From Bolinopsis microptera (taxonomy: Eukaryota > Ctenophora > Tentaculata > Lobata > Bolinopsidae): a DNA stretch of 64,000 bases. Shown one piece after another: positions 20,491-34,000 of this stretch. The notes below the pieces were generated by a model. That model did no database searches. It was not told where the DNA came from and was given only the letters and a program-made list of their open reading frames with translations. The stretch lies in assembly GCF_026151205.1 (NCBI RefSeq), contig NC_087078.1, positions 8,386,675 to 8,450,674 on the forward strand. The letters are read 5' to 3'. Position 1 is the first letter of the stretch. The number at the start of each line of letters is the position of its first letter. A program made the position numbers and the translations under genes.

Positions 20491-20823
20491 CGTCCCTAAT
20501 GGGTTAAAGGTCCTGCTAGATATATAAAATATATTTTTGTTTGCTTTAATAGATACTAAATGAAATTGTTGTTTTTGTCAACAGGTCAATGAACTTTACT
20601 ATGCTTTACTTTACAATAGAAACAAGTCCATACCGAATACAGAGAACATCCTGTATGATTAAGTATTAGAAGATTGACATTTTCATGAAAAAAATGGTTG
20701 TTTTCTTGAATTACATTTTTGGGTTTGTTTATATACCATGCTTTAGCACTTTCTGAACGAAGCTAAAGTTAAGGTTGTGATTGAAAGTGGTTTTTTCCAT
20801 TTAAACACATGTTAAATTAGGGG

Positions 20824-21265
20824 CATATTCACTGAAAGAGCCCTTGATTAAGATTTGGAATCTTTTGAAGGGCCCTTATTTAACCCTCAATCACCGCTTC
20901 CTGTTCATTTATCTTAGTCGAAAGTGTACATAGACAGCAAGTGTAACAGATAGGCCGTTTCCTCTGTTTCTCGGGTCATATTTACTGAAAGAGCCCTTGA
21001 TTAAGATTTGGAATCTTTTGAAGGGCCCTTATTTAACCCTCAATCACCGCTTCTCGTTCATTTATCTTAGTCGAAAATGTACATAGACAGCAAGTGTAAC
21101 AGATAGGCCGTTTCCTCTGTTTCTCAGGGCATATTTACTGAAAGAGCCCTTGATTAAGATTCGGAATCTATTGAGGGGTCCTTATTTAACCCTCAATAAC
21201 CGCTTCCCGTTCATTTATCTCAATTGACAGTGTACATAGATAGCAAGTGTAACAGATAGGCCGTT
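20824..21265. repeat. 153-bp tandem repeat, about 2.9 copies
   Basis: Units begin at CATATTCACTGAAAGAGCCC (20824) and recur at 20977 and 21130. Each contains ACCCTCAAT, a CATTTATCT block and GTGTAACAGATAGGCCGTTT. The first two copies are nearly identical; the third is more diverged. Confidence 0.9.
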
Positions 21266-21974
21266 TTCTCAACTAACTTATGGGAATATTGCTTGCTTTG
21301 CCATTCTCAAAGCTCACAATTACATCAGCAATCCTGTTTGGGCTAGTGTCCTTGATGATAATTGAGCTGTCAACAGATTTGAAAATGTACTAGGCAAAAA
21401 TACTCTATTGGTCAAATAGGGAGTCTATCTTGGGCTAACACTTGTTCGTTCAGATTGGTAGCCAAGGAAGTAAAGTACTCAGTACATTTTGTAGCTATGA
21501 CACTTCTACATTTTACCTGGTTATCGCAAAGTCATCAATTACCACCGATTTGGTTTTGCCACAAAGTTCATTTGGGAGTTTTGGGCACAAGTGACATGAA
21601 TGAGGGAACTTCCTATGAGAGTGTTGCATTTTGCAGTATTATAGAGGAAACATTTGTACTACATTATACATTTTGAACTGTATATACTGCTTTTTTGTTT
21701 GCTATTTTGTGATGTTTTGTGATTTTATTGCTGATATTATCAATTGCAAACCCTAATGGCTGCATCTTCTTCCATTTGATATTTGTATCCACATGTCTTA
21801 AGACCGGTCTTAGTAACTTTGATATGTTATATAACTCAGGTTTCATACCAAAACTTATTCAACAAGGAGCATCTTCAATCTTCATTGACAGGACAAATGT
21901 TTTGCCTACAATAAGTGGCCATGATTGTTTCAATTACGTAACTCTATAAGATTTAATATTATTATTTTCCCCAG
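21266..21974. other. Upstream region of the PRRC2 gene
   Basis: No gene recognised; short ORFs here have no supporting features. Any PRRC2 promoter or 5' non-coding exon would lie here or further upstream. No TATA box or initiator could be assigned with confidence. Confidence 0.4.
21970..21974 (+). promoter_or_regulatory. 3' splice acceptor in the PRRC2 5' UTR
   Basis: The pyrimidine-rich ATTATTTTCCCCAG ends at 21974, 57 bp before the PRRC2 start codon. It implies a spliced leader or an upstream non-coding exon joined to the first coding exon. Confidence 0.6.
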
Positions 21975-22031
21975 TCGCAGTCTCTTACCACTAACATCTT
22001 GTTAGGCTGTCGTCTCAATGTTATACATGAA

Positions 22032-25000
22032 ATGTCAGATCAGTTTAATAGGGGAGGAAAAAATGATGGTAACCGCAAATATCAGAGTATAAACCTATCG
22101 CAGCACTTCAATAAACGCGACCCCAAAACTGCGGCCAAGTCGACCACTGGTTAGTAATTAAGAATGTTAAGATATTAAATTAATGTTTACTTGGACTTAA
22201 TTCCAGCAACCAGATGTACAACAACGGTTTATAATCAGTTATAATGATCTTCAGTCTTCACCAAGTTTACTCACTTATAATTTCCAGGTCGCGGTCTGCA
22301 GTCACTTGGAAAAGTCGGAGTATCCACTCGACGATTACCTCGCCCAGCAGTTTGTAGTAGTCTCAAAAAGGAAAATGCAGGAAATGATCCGAACGTGGCA
22401 CTTGTCCCCGGTGGTGGCGGATGGGGAAGCAAGAAGGAGTCAACTCAGGTAGAATCGACTGAGGGGGAGAAGGGATGGAAAGAAGTTGAGGACAAGCCAG
22501 CCTCTAAACATCCTGGATTTTCTCAGGTAAGAAGACTTAAAACATAAGACCACTTCAGTTTTTTTCTGTAGATGAGGTTCGAAAATATTTCTTGTATAAG
22601 GGCAAGTTATCAAAGTTTTGTGAGTTATCGATCGGGATTAGTAAATATTGGTCAGGATCAATAAATACAGGCCGGGGCTGGATTCTGGAATCGTGGAAGA
22701 GCACTCTCCTTGAGTTTTTTAGTTACTAATCATAATAGCCGATCGTAACAAACACATTTTCAGGAATTTCCATCCCTTGGAGAAGATGCCCCCTCATCAC
22801 AAAGGCTAGAACTACGTCCTCAAACCGTAAAATGGGGAGAAAAGCAGCACAAGCACCCTTCCAACATTGGTTAGTAATGCAATGCAGACCTGTAATTCAA
22901 CATAATGAGTTTAATACTGTATGTAATAAATATAACGGCTGCAACAGCGTGACTTCATCTTCACAATGAGAATTATCTTGAATCGTGATAAGTGGGGGGA
23001 TATGGGATTCAGGGATTGTTTCCTGTAAGTAGGGGTTATTGAGACGTAACAAACCACATCGTGTTTGTTAAAAGATTTCAACCGTGAGCTCCGAGTGTAG
23101 ATCCAATTAAAAATCGGAAGTTACATTATTTGGCTGCAAATTCCAATGGCTTGCCGTTCTGAGCAGCAACACAATATCCCGTGTATTGCCTCCCTAACGT
23201 GCTACACGGACCCAGCCCTCCTATTATGTGCTTGTAATGATGTCACTTCTTTAATTACGGTTAAATGTTTCTGTAATGTCCTAATCGTCTAATTCCATGT
23301 TGTAATACATCAAAGTAAGACGTATTTAATTTGATTTGAACAATGCCTCATCCGCACAATTCTCCAACCATGCAGCATTAATATTTCACTATCCAAGCGC
23401 AGTAAAAGGAAAGTAGTAACGTAGTAGTGTAAAAGGAAAGTAATAATGTAACGGTTTACTGTTTAGGTTTCAAGATAATAACTCACCCTCAGCCTGCTCC
23501 GGTTCCACGAGAGATCAAGTAACGGTATTACACCGGCTTACTATCGTGACGCAACTGTCAGGCTATTACCTCGTTACGAAGTTACGGCCGCACTACGCTT
23601 TAAACTTGTCCGATAGATCACATAATCTCACGGCTTAAAAGCGCACGAAATCATTAGTTATTTAGCATGTGAATTAAAATCACCCGACTTAAGCTTGTAC
23701 ATGTAACGGGAGGGTTCTCATGTTATGCGGCATTCGTCGTGACCGTCATCTTTATTCCGTCATTCCGCAGAATGACGTGGAAAAATTACGTTAGAAGATT
23801 ATCCCTATAAGTGTCCACATCCAGAAACACGGCAGTCTGGCAGTCTGACTGCGAGGAAATTTTGGATGTGAGAGGAAATTTGACCTGCCGTTTTTTTAGA
23901 GCATAAGAACATTTTTAGGGGGAACACTGTACTGCGAGGAAATTTAAAACTTTCTTAATGTGGGTATAAGTGATCCGTTCCTAGGTTACATACGTCACTG
24001 ACCAATTTACTCAATAATAAGCCTTACTGTGCCGAGTGTGCTCCTGTTGATGATTTGTAAATATTTGTTGATTTTTCAATAGTGTCTAATGATGTTAATT
24101 AGTTAGTTAATACTGACCAACACTTACTTTTGTTTCAGATAGTGGAGAAGGAGCCCCCACGATGGGACCGATGCCTCCTACTGTTATCCACCCAGCAATG
24201 CCCCCACCCCAAATAACAATCCCCATCAATCAGACTTACGGCGTGGTCCAGGTTCCTATGTCACCCATGTATGGCATGGTTCCTGTTCCAGGTAACTAAT
24301 TATTTCAGCAATACTCATAACAATTAAATCTGATTTACTTATTTTGCAGTCAACGAATTTCTTGTAGGTTCATCGAAATTCGATGTTCACCATTTATCCC
24401 AAAAACTTTTTACCGGTTTCGTCATTTCAGCATGTTGAAAATTGTGAGTGGTGCAGATATTTTCTGAATTTTTCGCCATTTCGATTCTAAAAATAGCAAA
24501 TGATAGCAATTAAGAGGAGACGCAATTCAAACATAATTCAATTTCCACTTGTCCTGAAATGTTGGTCTAAAAATACCAACATCGCTTTTCGACAATACTG
24601 AATAAAACCTCCGTTATTCGAGTTCTAATTTTGCCCCGCGATCAATCCTAATGACTAGGATAATAACGTTACTGGGCCAGAACAGGGCAATTAAAAGTAT
24701 GATACTCATTCAAGCGTTTAAATTGAATGCAAATAATCTTCTGTGATCAACAAATTTGATATACTATGATTATCTTCAAGAGAGTACGGCTATTGTTCTT
24801 GTTAAATTAGACACCTGTTGGTATCCTAGGAATTTGTCAGCTCTTTGTCTGCTGTCCCTCGGCTCAAATCTCCTCTGATCTGCAATAATTGCTATCAAGC
24901 TAATTTTGCCAATAAACCGACAGTTTGTTTTTGTTTACTCATGGTCCAGAGTATTAATTGAACTTCTCAAACAAAGGGGGACACAAAAACTTTTACATTT

Positions 25001-28000
25001 TGAATATATACAGCACGTTCTGTTGAGGAGGCTCTGCTTTACGTTCGTAATATTAAACTATATAATGAAAAAATGCAAGTAAATTGTTTTGGGAGACCCA
25101 AATTGTTTTAGCCTAATTCTCTTATCTCCCACAGGTCCGATATACACAGGAATGCCACCAGGCGCGGTGTACAGGCCTATCTACCCTGCTAACTCAGGCA
25201 CCCCGCCACAGATTTACACGGGGGCACAACCCCTTAACGCCCCCCTTTCTATACCTTACGTGAGTATACCACTTAACATTAATACTCAAGCACGATTTTT
25301 TCCTTTTCACCCTTTTGAAAAAAGGCAATAGTGAAAGGTTACGAATGGACGTTTTTGCAGAAAAACGTGGATTTTGGGGATTGCAGAAGGTGGGTCAAAT
25401 AAATGTCGTCTTCCTTGCTTCCGTTCGTTACCATGTCAACTTGCCGCGCACACGCGCGCGAGGATTGCTTGCGGAGATGTGGTGTATAGCTAGTCTGTGG
25501 TCAATGAATGCGCGGCACCAGCGTATTTTAATGTATACTAGTAATGTATAGTATTTTGTAATAAGCGTAGTGTACTAATTTTTCAATATTATTATTATAA
25601 GGTGAGCTGATTAGAGCTTATATCAATAGTTATAGTGAAATGGAAATCTAGCGTCCGCCAAAACGAAACAACGGGCGCAATTCTTGTTAAAGATTCTTGC
25701 TTAATGTTTCTCTGAAAGTTGGATAACAAACAACAATTCAGCATAAAAACGATACTCACTGGATAGAAATGGTCTACAGCCTTCTTGTATAAACTACTAA
25801 TCCGACAGTTTAATGCAAGGAAATAATTTCTAGTTTTGCACAATCTGCTGGATCTGCCTGTACTTGTAAAAATACACACGTCACTGCCCTAATGTACATA
25901 ATAATGACTGCAAAACTGTGACATGCACGTCTCTGTCTTTCTAAAGTTGTTTCTACTTTTGAATGTATAATGTTGTTACACAGGATTATACACTATTATG
26001 AGAAGCAGTTAGTAATTGTTGCCAGCCAGTAATGTGATGTTAGGTTATGTGTGATGTAACCACTAGAAACTTCTCAAACTTTGTAGAACAGCTTTGCTGA
26101 GCAAATCACATAATATGCTTCCGTGAGGAATAATAATTTATGTTTGTTTAACAAATAGACACTATATCAAATAGACATTATAACAAATAGACACTATAAC
26201 AAATATAAATAGACACTATAACAAAAAATATACACTATTATAAAAGTCAGTTTTTTCCTGCTAGGCTGTAATGTTAATATGTAATTTAACTTACAAACTT
26301 CTTAAACTTTTATCTGCTAGACTTAATTTAATTTAATTTAGCCCATAGCTCCATAGAAACTTTAACCCACAAGATCCTTCTCAAACTTTATAGAACATCT
26401 TTGTTCAACATATCACATAGTACATTTCCGTCTCTTTGTTATCCAAGAGATGTATCCAGAACATTTAGAAGAGAATTAAAAGAAGAAAAGTTAGGTCTCC
26501 AGCTGGCACCCACTGTTGTGCATTTTATTAACTGAAATACTGTTTAGTCTCTTATGAAGTTGACCCTCAATTGTACTCATGTTAAAGTGAATCAGTTTCT
26601 CCTATTGGACAGCAATATTTGGAACTACATATTATAAGGATGGATAAAACTAATCGTGGAAGTGCAGTGCTTTGTCAAAATAAAACTTGAAATTGAATGT
26701 TAAATTATAAATCCTTTACTGGAATTTAATCTCTACGAATATCCAGTGAATAGTTCAGGAGACACCATGCTGTTCATTTAAATATAATAATATCCGATCT
26801 TGACAAACATGAAAAGATGATTAAACGATTTCTAATAAATGTATATTTTCAGATGTACACTGCACCACCACCATTGCACGGTAATGACGAAGTTCAAGTC
26901 AAAGTGAAACCGGTAGAGGAGAAAGAAAAAGCTGAAGAAAAGGTACCCGAAGTTTAAGCGTTTATTAACTAGCGGTTTTATTAGAAATTATAAGCGCGCA
27001 GAACGGAACAGGAAATTTTCAGTTTTGCTTTAAGCTGGAAGCAGAAGTTTCTTTGTTATAGAGTCTGCATATCATTGAATTGACATTGATCGAATGTTTA
27101 CACCAGGCAGTGTTTTAGACTCCGCATGCTGAATATCAACAGTATCTTTCTCATTCACGTTGTATGTGACGCATGCACTCTAAGTTTTCCGACATCCTTT
27201 AGTTTTTGGAAAATTACCAAACTGAAAACGGTCACAATTACGCAAAAGGGTCTACCGAAAAGAGTGAGATCGTACGAAAACTACTCTTACGCACCATTTA
27301 TTCACTTACATTTTGGCGCGTTGAGAGCCGCGCAATTTTCGTTCACTGCCAAGAATTATATCACTAGTTTCCGGGCGGGGTTCCGTCCGTCTATCTTTAT
27401 CAATAAGCGGAATATTTTCTGCATGACTCTGGCCTGCATTTGTGAATTCATTCCATAACATCCGCGACTTACTTTCATCATCATGACAACTTTTGTGATA
27501 TCATTTAAAGACGAAAACAGCGCTTAAACCACTGTTTTGCAGATTCCAGCTAAAGCGTCGGAGCAATGGGGAGACGACATTCAACCGACCCAGAAAGTTG
27601 GGACAGGAGCACCGGACCAAAATCCTCCGCAGATGGGCTATATTAGTCCCTACACCTTACCATTCCCTGGTACTCCTGGAAAGTTGAAACAGACTGAAGA
27701 AATTAGGGCTGACCCTGTCGGTAAGTCATCTCGAAATCAGCGGTGTTACTTGACTGTTTTACTGTTCCAGTCCATTGTTAAAATAAGTGCTACTGTCACA
27801 ACTTTTAACTGAATATACCTAGTTGCCATGCTTAATCTCATGGTTACTATTATTACTACTACTCTCGATATCCTATGTTTTATGGCAGAATTTAGTCACT
27901 AAATTAGTTCTCCTAACCTTGCCCCACCTTCAGGTAAACCGTCCGAAGAGAAGAGAATAACTTATCACGGTCGAACATCTTCTCACTCTTCTCTATCGGA

Positions 28001-31000
28001 ACCACTTGAGGACGAACTAGCTTATCAACTGGAGGAAAAACTTGACCTCAATCAAGAATCTGCTCCACGAGTCATTTCGAGATCCATCGCCAAGAAAGAG
28101 TTGAAAGCCTTCCCCAAGGAAGATGAGGTAGAGGTGAAACAGATCCTTCAAAAATCTGAACAGGAAGAGATATCTGCCAATTGGGAAGACGATGAGTCAG
28201 AGGACAAGTCTGTGAGTGTCTGGGAGGAACGCCAGAAAGCCCAAGATGGAAACGTTTGGAACATTCCCCGTTCTGCTGGAGAAGGTGCCCCAGCACCCAG
28301 TAATGCTGACAGGTATTTTGATGACGACTACGCACCAGATCGAGATGATGGTCGTCATTACGAGAGACATCCACCCTCAAACCATCGGAGAGATGATCGT
28401 GATCGTCATGAACAGAGAACTCGAGATCGTCCTGACCAACAATCTTCAAGACGTTTCATGGATAATGGCCAACGAAAAGCTTTAGAAGATGCTACAAACT
28501 GTATTAACAGCATGGCACTGACAACAGTCAAACCACCTGAGCCAAAGAAGCAGATAACCATCCAACAAAAACCGAAACCAGTAGAAATTCTTCAAAAACC
28601 TGCTCCTCCAGCTGCACCGAAACCAACTCCAATCCAGTCAACAGCTGCTCCTACTAGCAACTATTGGGCGCAAAAACAAGCTGAACGAGACCGTATTGAG
28701 GCTGAGGAAGATAGAAGGAGACGAGACCTTCAAAAAGCTGAAGCTCAAAAAGTCAGACAACAACAGTACCAAGACTATCGCACTCCAGAACAGTACGACG
28801 GCTCTGCGTTTGATGAAGACGAAAGGCGACAGTATGAGGAAGAGCGAGAAGCTGAACGGGAGAAACGGAGTATTCGGCGCAGAGGACAAGATGAGTTCTA
28901 TGACATCGATCGAACTGAAAAGGCTGCAAAAGCAGAGCGCCGTCAGCAACGAAGGAAAGAGGAGGTATTCCGAATCGAGTATCGAGAACCCAGGGAACCA
29001 CGTGGTTCAAGAGAAGGCCGAAGTTCCCGGGAGCCTAGACAGCCTAGAGAACCTCGTGAAAGGAAACGCAATGATTCACAGGAACAGCGCCCCGAGAATC
29101 GTGAGTATCGAGAACCAGAAAAATACGAATCCCGTGAACGGAAGTATGATTCTAGAGATCGTTACGATCGTGATGAAAGAGCTCCTGATAGTCGGAGACG
29201 ATACAACAGGTATAGCTACTATGATGAACCTGATCGATTTTACTACGAGCGTGCTGATGTACGTGATCGGCCAAAACGTCAGGAGCGTAGCAAAAAAGTG
29301 GAACGATCTGAGTCTAAAGAAGAAACGCCTCCTGAAACTGTTGCCTCAGAAGATGGTGAATTCGAAAATGCTGAGGATAAACCAGAAGAACTAGTTGATG
29401 AAAACGAAGCTGTTGCTGTTGAAGAAGAGTCTGTCCTCGAGGAAGAAACCGAGGAAAATGCTGATACTGAACCCAAACAAAATTCTGAAAAGGCAGCACC
29501 ACGCGAGAAGTCAGCACGTGATCAAGATAGATTTGAACGTTATGATCGTGAGAGAAGAGATCCCCGAGAGCGATATGACAGGGAGCGATATGAGCGGCCT
29601 GATTTCACAACCTATCGAAGGGAACCTCGCTCGTCTCGCGGTGAGAGACCACGTGATTCTCGGAGAGAGGAACCTCGACGTGAACGACGACCACGCCCCG
29701 AGAGAGAAGTCCGGGACCAAGAGAGTGCGCCCAAATCTGACGAAAAGAAACCTGTTTCAAAACAGAAGGCTCGAGTCGAAAAATACAAGACTGATCTAAA
29801 GGATAAAAAAACTAAACCAGAGAGACGTCCTCGCCGCCCCAGGGAAGGAGAGGAATGGATATCATCTGATGAGCAACGATCTAAATCAACGGCAGCTCAA
29901 GCAAAAATTGTCTCTGAACAACCTAGTGACGAGAATGGAGATAAGCAGGACAAATCTGAGCGACCTCAGAGACGGACTCGTAAAACTCCTTCCTTGAAAT
30001 ATTACTCAGCTAATCCTGCTGACAGATTGAAATCATCCAGCCAATCAGTGCCACCACGACCTGTAACTAATGATGAACGACCAAAAGACAAGGTTGTAAG
30101 AGCAAAGAGTGATGTTAGGTCACGGGATACAAAGAGAGATCCTAAGAAAGAGCCTTCTAAGAAAGAATCCGCTGAAGCAAAACCAAGCGAAGCGTCTAAA
30201 ACTAAGACGAAAGATCCCGCTGTTGAAGCTAAAAAAGCTAAGAAGATCGAAAAGACCAAATTCGAAATGGATCGGTTGAAGAAAATGACACAATCTGGTA
30301 TGGACTTATTGACGTTAGGTATTTATGCTGTAGATGGAAAAGAGCTTGATGACCAGGAGGCCGCAGATTATTCTGAGGGATTTGTTGAGGTGGTTCGTAA
30401 GAAAAGCAAGAAAGAACCTGAACCAGAAAAGAAACCTGCAATTTCAAAATCAAAGAAATCCAAAAAGTCAGCGTCTAAAGCTAAAAAGGCACCCATCTCT
30501 CAGGAAGAGGCCAAACAGGCAACTGTAGCTGAAATAGCTACCTCTGTCTCCACCACATCTGCTTCACCGACTGGAATTGAGAAACCTCTCAACCCCGCCG
30601 CAGTCAAGTCCTGGAGCTCAAACACCGCCGTCGATATGCCTCTCATGTCCGTTAACATCTGGTCGAATCCAAAGAAAAACGCTTGGGACAAACCACTAAC
30701 ATTCTCAGAGAAACAAACTATCGGATCCCGGGAAATTCTTGCCCCGATCTCGGGTGAGAGCACTTCACTATTCTCATCTGATGCTGACCTGGCTAAGAAG
30801 ACCAAAGAGAAGAATTGGAGAGGTAAGATAAAGTTAACTTTCATTAGATACGCGGACTCTCTTCTCGTAGTTCAAACACCCTGGTCCTTTTCTATCTCTA
30901 CTAATCTCGTTAGCAGAAATTGCAATATCTATCAGGCTTTTCTATCTTCATGTATTTAACAATTTTTAATTTGGCGTTTTTAGGATCTGAAGCTCGGCCG

Positions 31001-34000
31001 CCCCGATTTTCGAAGGCTTCAGAAAAGGCAGCGGTAGTTGCCTCTGAGAAAAGGAAGAGCGAGAAGAAAAAGTCAAAGGAAGAAATTGAGGAAGAAGAGG
31101 AAGAGGAGAAGGAACTACAGTTACCTAGCGGTGTTCTGTCAGGATCCTCCCTCGATCTTAATATCCCTCCTGTTGTCGAGGTCAGTTTAGCACTAGAAAA
31201 GCTTTGTAGCGCCTATATTATTATCAAATTATAATGGAGAAAATTATAATATAGCATGGTAATATTCTTGTAGTTTGAAGACATGTTGTCTTCGTTCAAT
31301 AATGTCTGACGTTCAATAAATCTCTCTCAGGATTTGTTTGGTATCAGGTCAGACGGTGAGGACGAGAAGACGACCCTGTCCTCTCTGGTACTGGACACCA
31401 AGCTAACAGCTCCATTAGTTGCTCCTCCGGTGGTCGGTTTGTCTCAGAGGGATCGGGTTCCAACTGCTCCCCCTCAACCTGAGCTTCTCTCAAGTGAAGA
31501 GGTTTGATTTTTGGGTCACTGTTCCAATTTCCATACAATATCAAAATTCAGGTAGTCTCAGAAATTTCTGTGGGTCAGAAAATGTGATTGGGTCTGATAA
31601 ACTTTATCAAATGTAAACAAACAAATCTTTTTCAGTTGAGTGACTCGCCTAAAGACTCCGATACTTCCCCCGATCTAGTATCTGCAGAGACATCCACCCA
31701 GACAACACCTCCTGCACCACGACCCCTGGTTGAGGACCCTGTTCAGGTTCCACCAATGCCAGTTAGCGACGTGTCACCACCCATCAGGACTCCTGGCCTC
31801 AACACTGCCGTCAAACAGATGATAACCTCCACTGGTGGACTGTCCCTCACTGATCAGCTGAGGGAGATTGGACAGGCTCAGCTTGCTCAACAACAGGCTG
31901 CAGCTGATAGATCTCAGTTCTTTGCTATGCAGGGAATCCAGGTAATTTGAGGGTGGAATTTATCTGCACGTTGGCATAACAAATTTTCAAATGAGCAAGT
32001 TTTGTCAGTTTAAAAATGAACTGAAACGTGATCTACTTGTATATTTAGGGTTCACCGCTGATGCAGAGTTTACAGAACTCACCCAGCCTACACCCGGAAC
32101 AGCCGACGATAGCCCAACAGCAAATTCCTCAACAACACCAACAACCTCTTCTTGGTCACTTCATCTCTCCACCTGTATCTGAGATAACGCCTCATATCCT
32201 TCCTTCTCCTCACCAAATTGGTTTGTTCATTTCTGCTCATCAGTCATCACAACTGGGGGAGGGGGTCCATGTATCCCAGGAAATATTTTAAAGTCTGAAC
32301 TTTGAGTTTTTCCATTGACTAACTAGTTACATTTTCAGGAGGGAATAATACGTCATTACCACTGATAGGGTCTCACCCTATCTCATCTCCTCTCTCTTCT
32401 CTTGGCAACATCGTGAATCGTCCCAACCCTGTCACTACATCCGACCTCTTCAAAAACTATATGTCCCCCATGTCTCCTACTAACAAGATATATCCGGGAT
32501 CAAACCAAAACTTCGTAAATCAGAACATCCATCAATTCATGTCCAACCAGTTCATGACTAACCAGTCCTCGGGTAACTATGGCAGTCCCTCCATGAGTCC
32601 AATACCATCGCAGATAAATCCTTTCGCACAGTTCCAGCAGAAATCAAGCAGCCCCAAGCTCCAGAATCTGTACAACAGCCCTCAGGGGTCGTTTGATGGG
32701 TTGGACCATACCGGGATGATGTCATTCGGTCAGCAGAAACCTACCTCCAACACCCTCACCAACCAGCAACTCTTCTATCAGAGGTCAGTTAGATTTACTT
32801 ACTCAATTCTTACCCGACTTTGTTGGATCTGCTACATTTTGAAATCACGAAACTGACAAGATTACAAGAAGGCAAAATTTTATACTTTTTACGACATGAC
32901 TGGGTGTCAAATCAAGTTTTCTCTTACTAAAAATACAACCAATTAAACTACAACCTTTAATCAGGATGATGCCGGGTCAGGAGTTGTACTACAAACTGAA
33001 ACCAACGGACAATATTCTGCTTCAGTCGGATATGAGCAAGCACGTGGACGCTAAACCCTTCAACCCGGGGGGTAATCCCATGCAGGCTCCCCCGCGTCCG
33101 GGCATGTTCAAACCTGGTCAGTATCTTTATAATTTTATTATTATGCTATAATCAGCTATGGTATTGGTAACAGATTTTTTGGTCTTGCTTTAAATAAGGT
33201 GGTTTAGTGTTCAGCTTTTTATTAAGAAAACAGCAGCAACAGTAAATCGGGGTTCTAATTGGATGCTTACAATTTCAGAGATGCTTCAACACGTGATGCA
33301 GCCAAACGGACCGTCACCAGTGTTACCTCACCTCAGCTACAAGCCTATCAACCAGGGCTTTGAGAAGGAAACACTCGGCGCTAGACAGGCTATGGTTCAG
33401 CGACCAATCACCAGCGACTTCAGTGCCATTAATGGTGGGTAACAAGAGTAAAACATTTATTTGTAATTGAAACCATTTCAACAATATTTTCCAATACCAA
33501 ATTCTTGATACTATCATGATATTCAAGGCCGCAGTATTGGGACACTAATTATACATTGCCTGTTCACAAGTTGTTTGATATATCCTATTACTTGTTGCAA
33601 GGCTTTGGTACAATTTCTCATAACTTAGCCACTATCCTCCACTATACACATTGATATCTCCGGCAACCTCCCCTAGGGTTGCCATACCCCAGAGGCAGGC
33701 TGAGCATCATGCTATCCTCTCGTGGGCCATCCAGGCCCAGCCTCTCTTTTTAACAATAGGGTAATAGGGACGCATTAGAAAATTTCAAACTTTCTCAGAA
33801 GTCTGATTGATCGTGAAATCACCTGATTCTTTCGTGATGAAAGTCTTTGCTTATATTATATATGCTTGTTCAATATATTCACAGTCTCCGTTACAGGTTT
33901 GATGCAGCAAAACATGACCGCCCAACAGAACTTACAGCGAATGCCTCACGCCCTCTTTCCACAACAGTCATCTCGCCAAGACGCCACTGCCTTCATCCAG

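Larger units (their letters stand above)
19598..20503. mobile_element. piggyBac-like element: TTAA TSD, 26-bp TIRs
   Basis: Flanked by TTAA at 19594-19597 and 20504-20507. The terminal inverted repeats start CCCATTAGGGACGATAGGG and are identical for 26 bp. TTAA targeting with CCC termini is characteristic of piggyBac. It is only 906 bp and has no transposase, so it is non-autonomous. It carries a LINE-like coding fragment (minus) and a large hairpin at its right end. Confidence 0.85.

Noticed and set aside
28696-29799. Alternative-frame ORFs inside the large PRRC2 exon
   Set aside because: They are shadows of the R/E/D-rich frame; only the main frame links in phase to 15 other exons and carries PRRC2 features.
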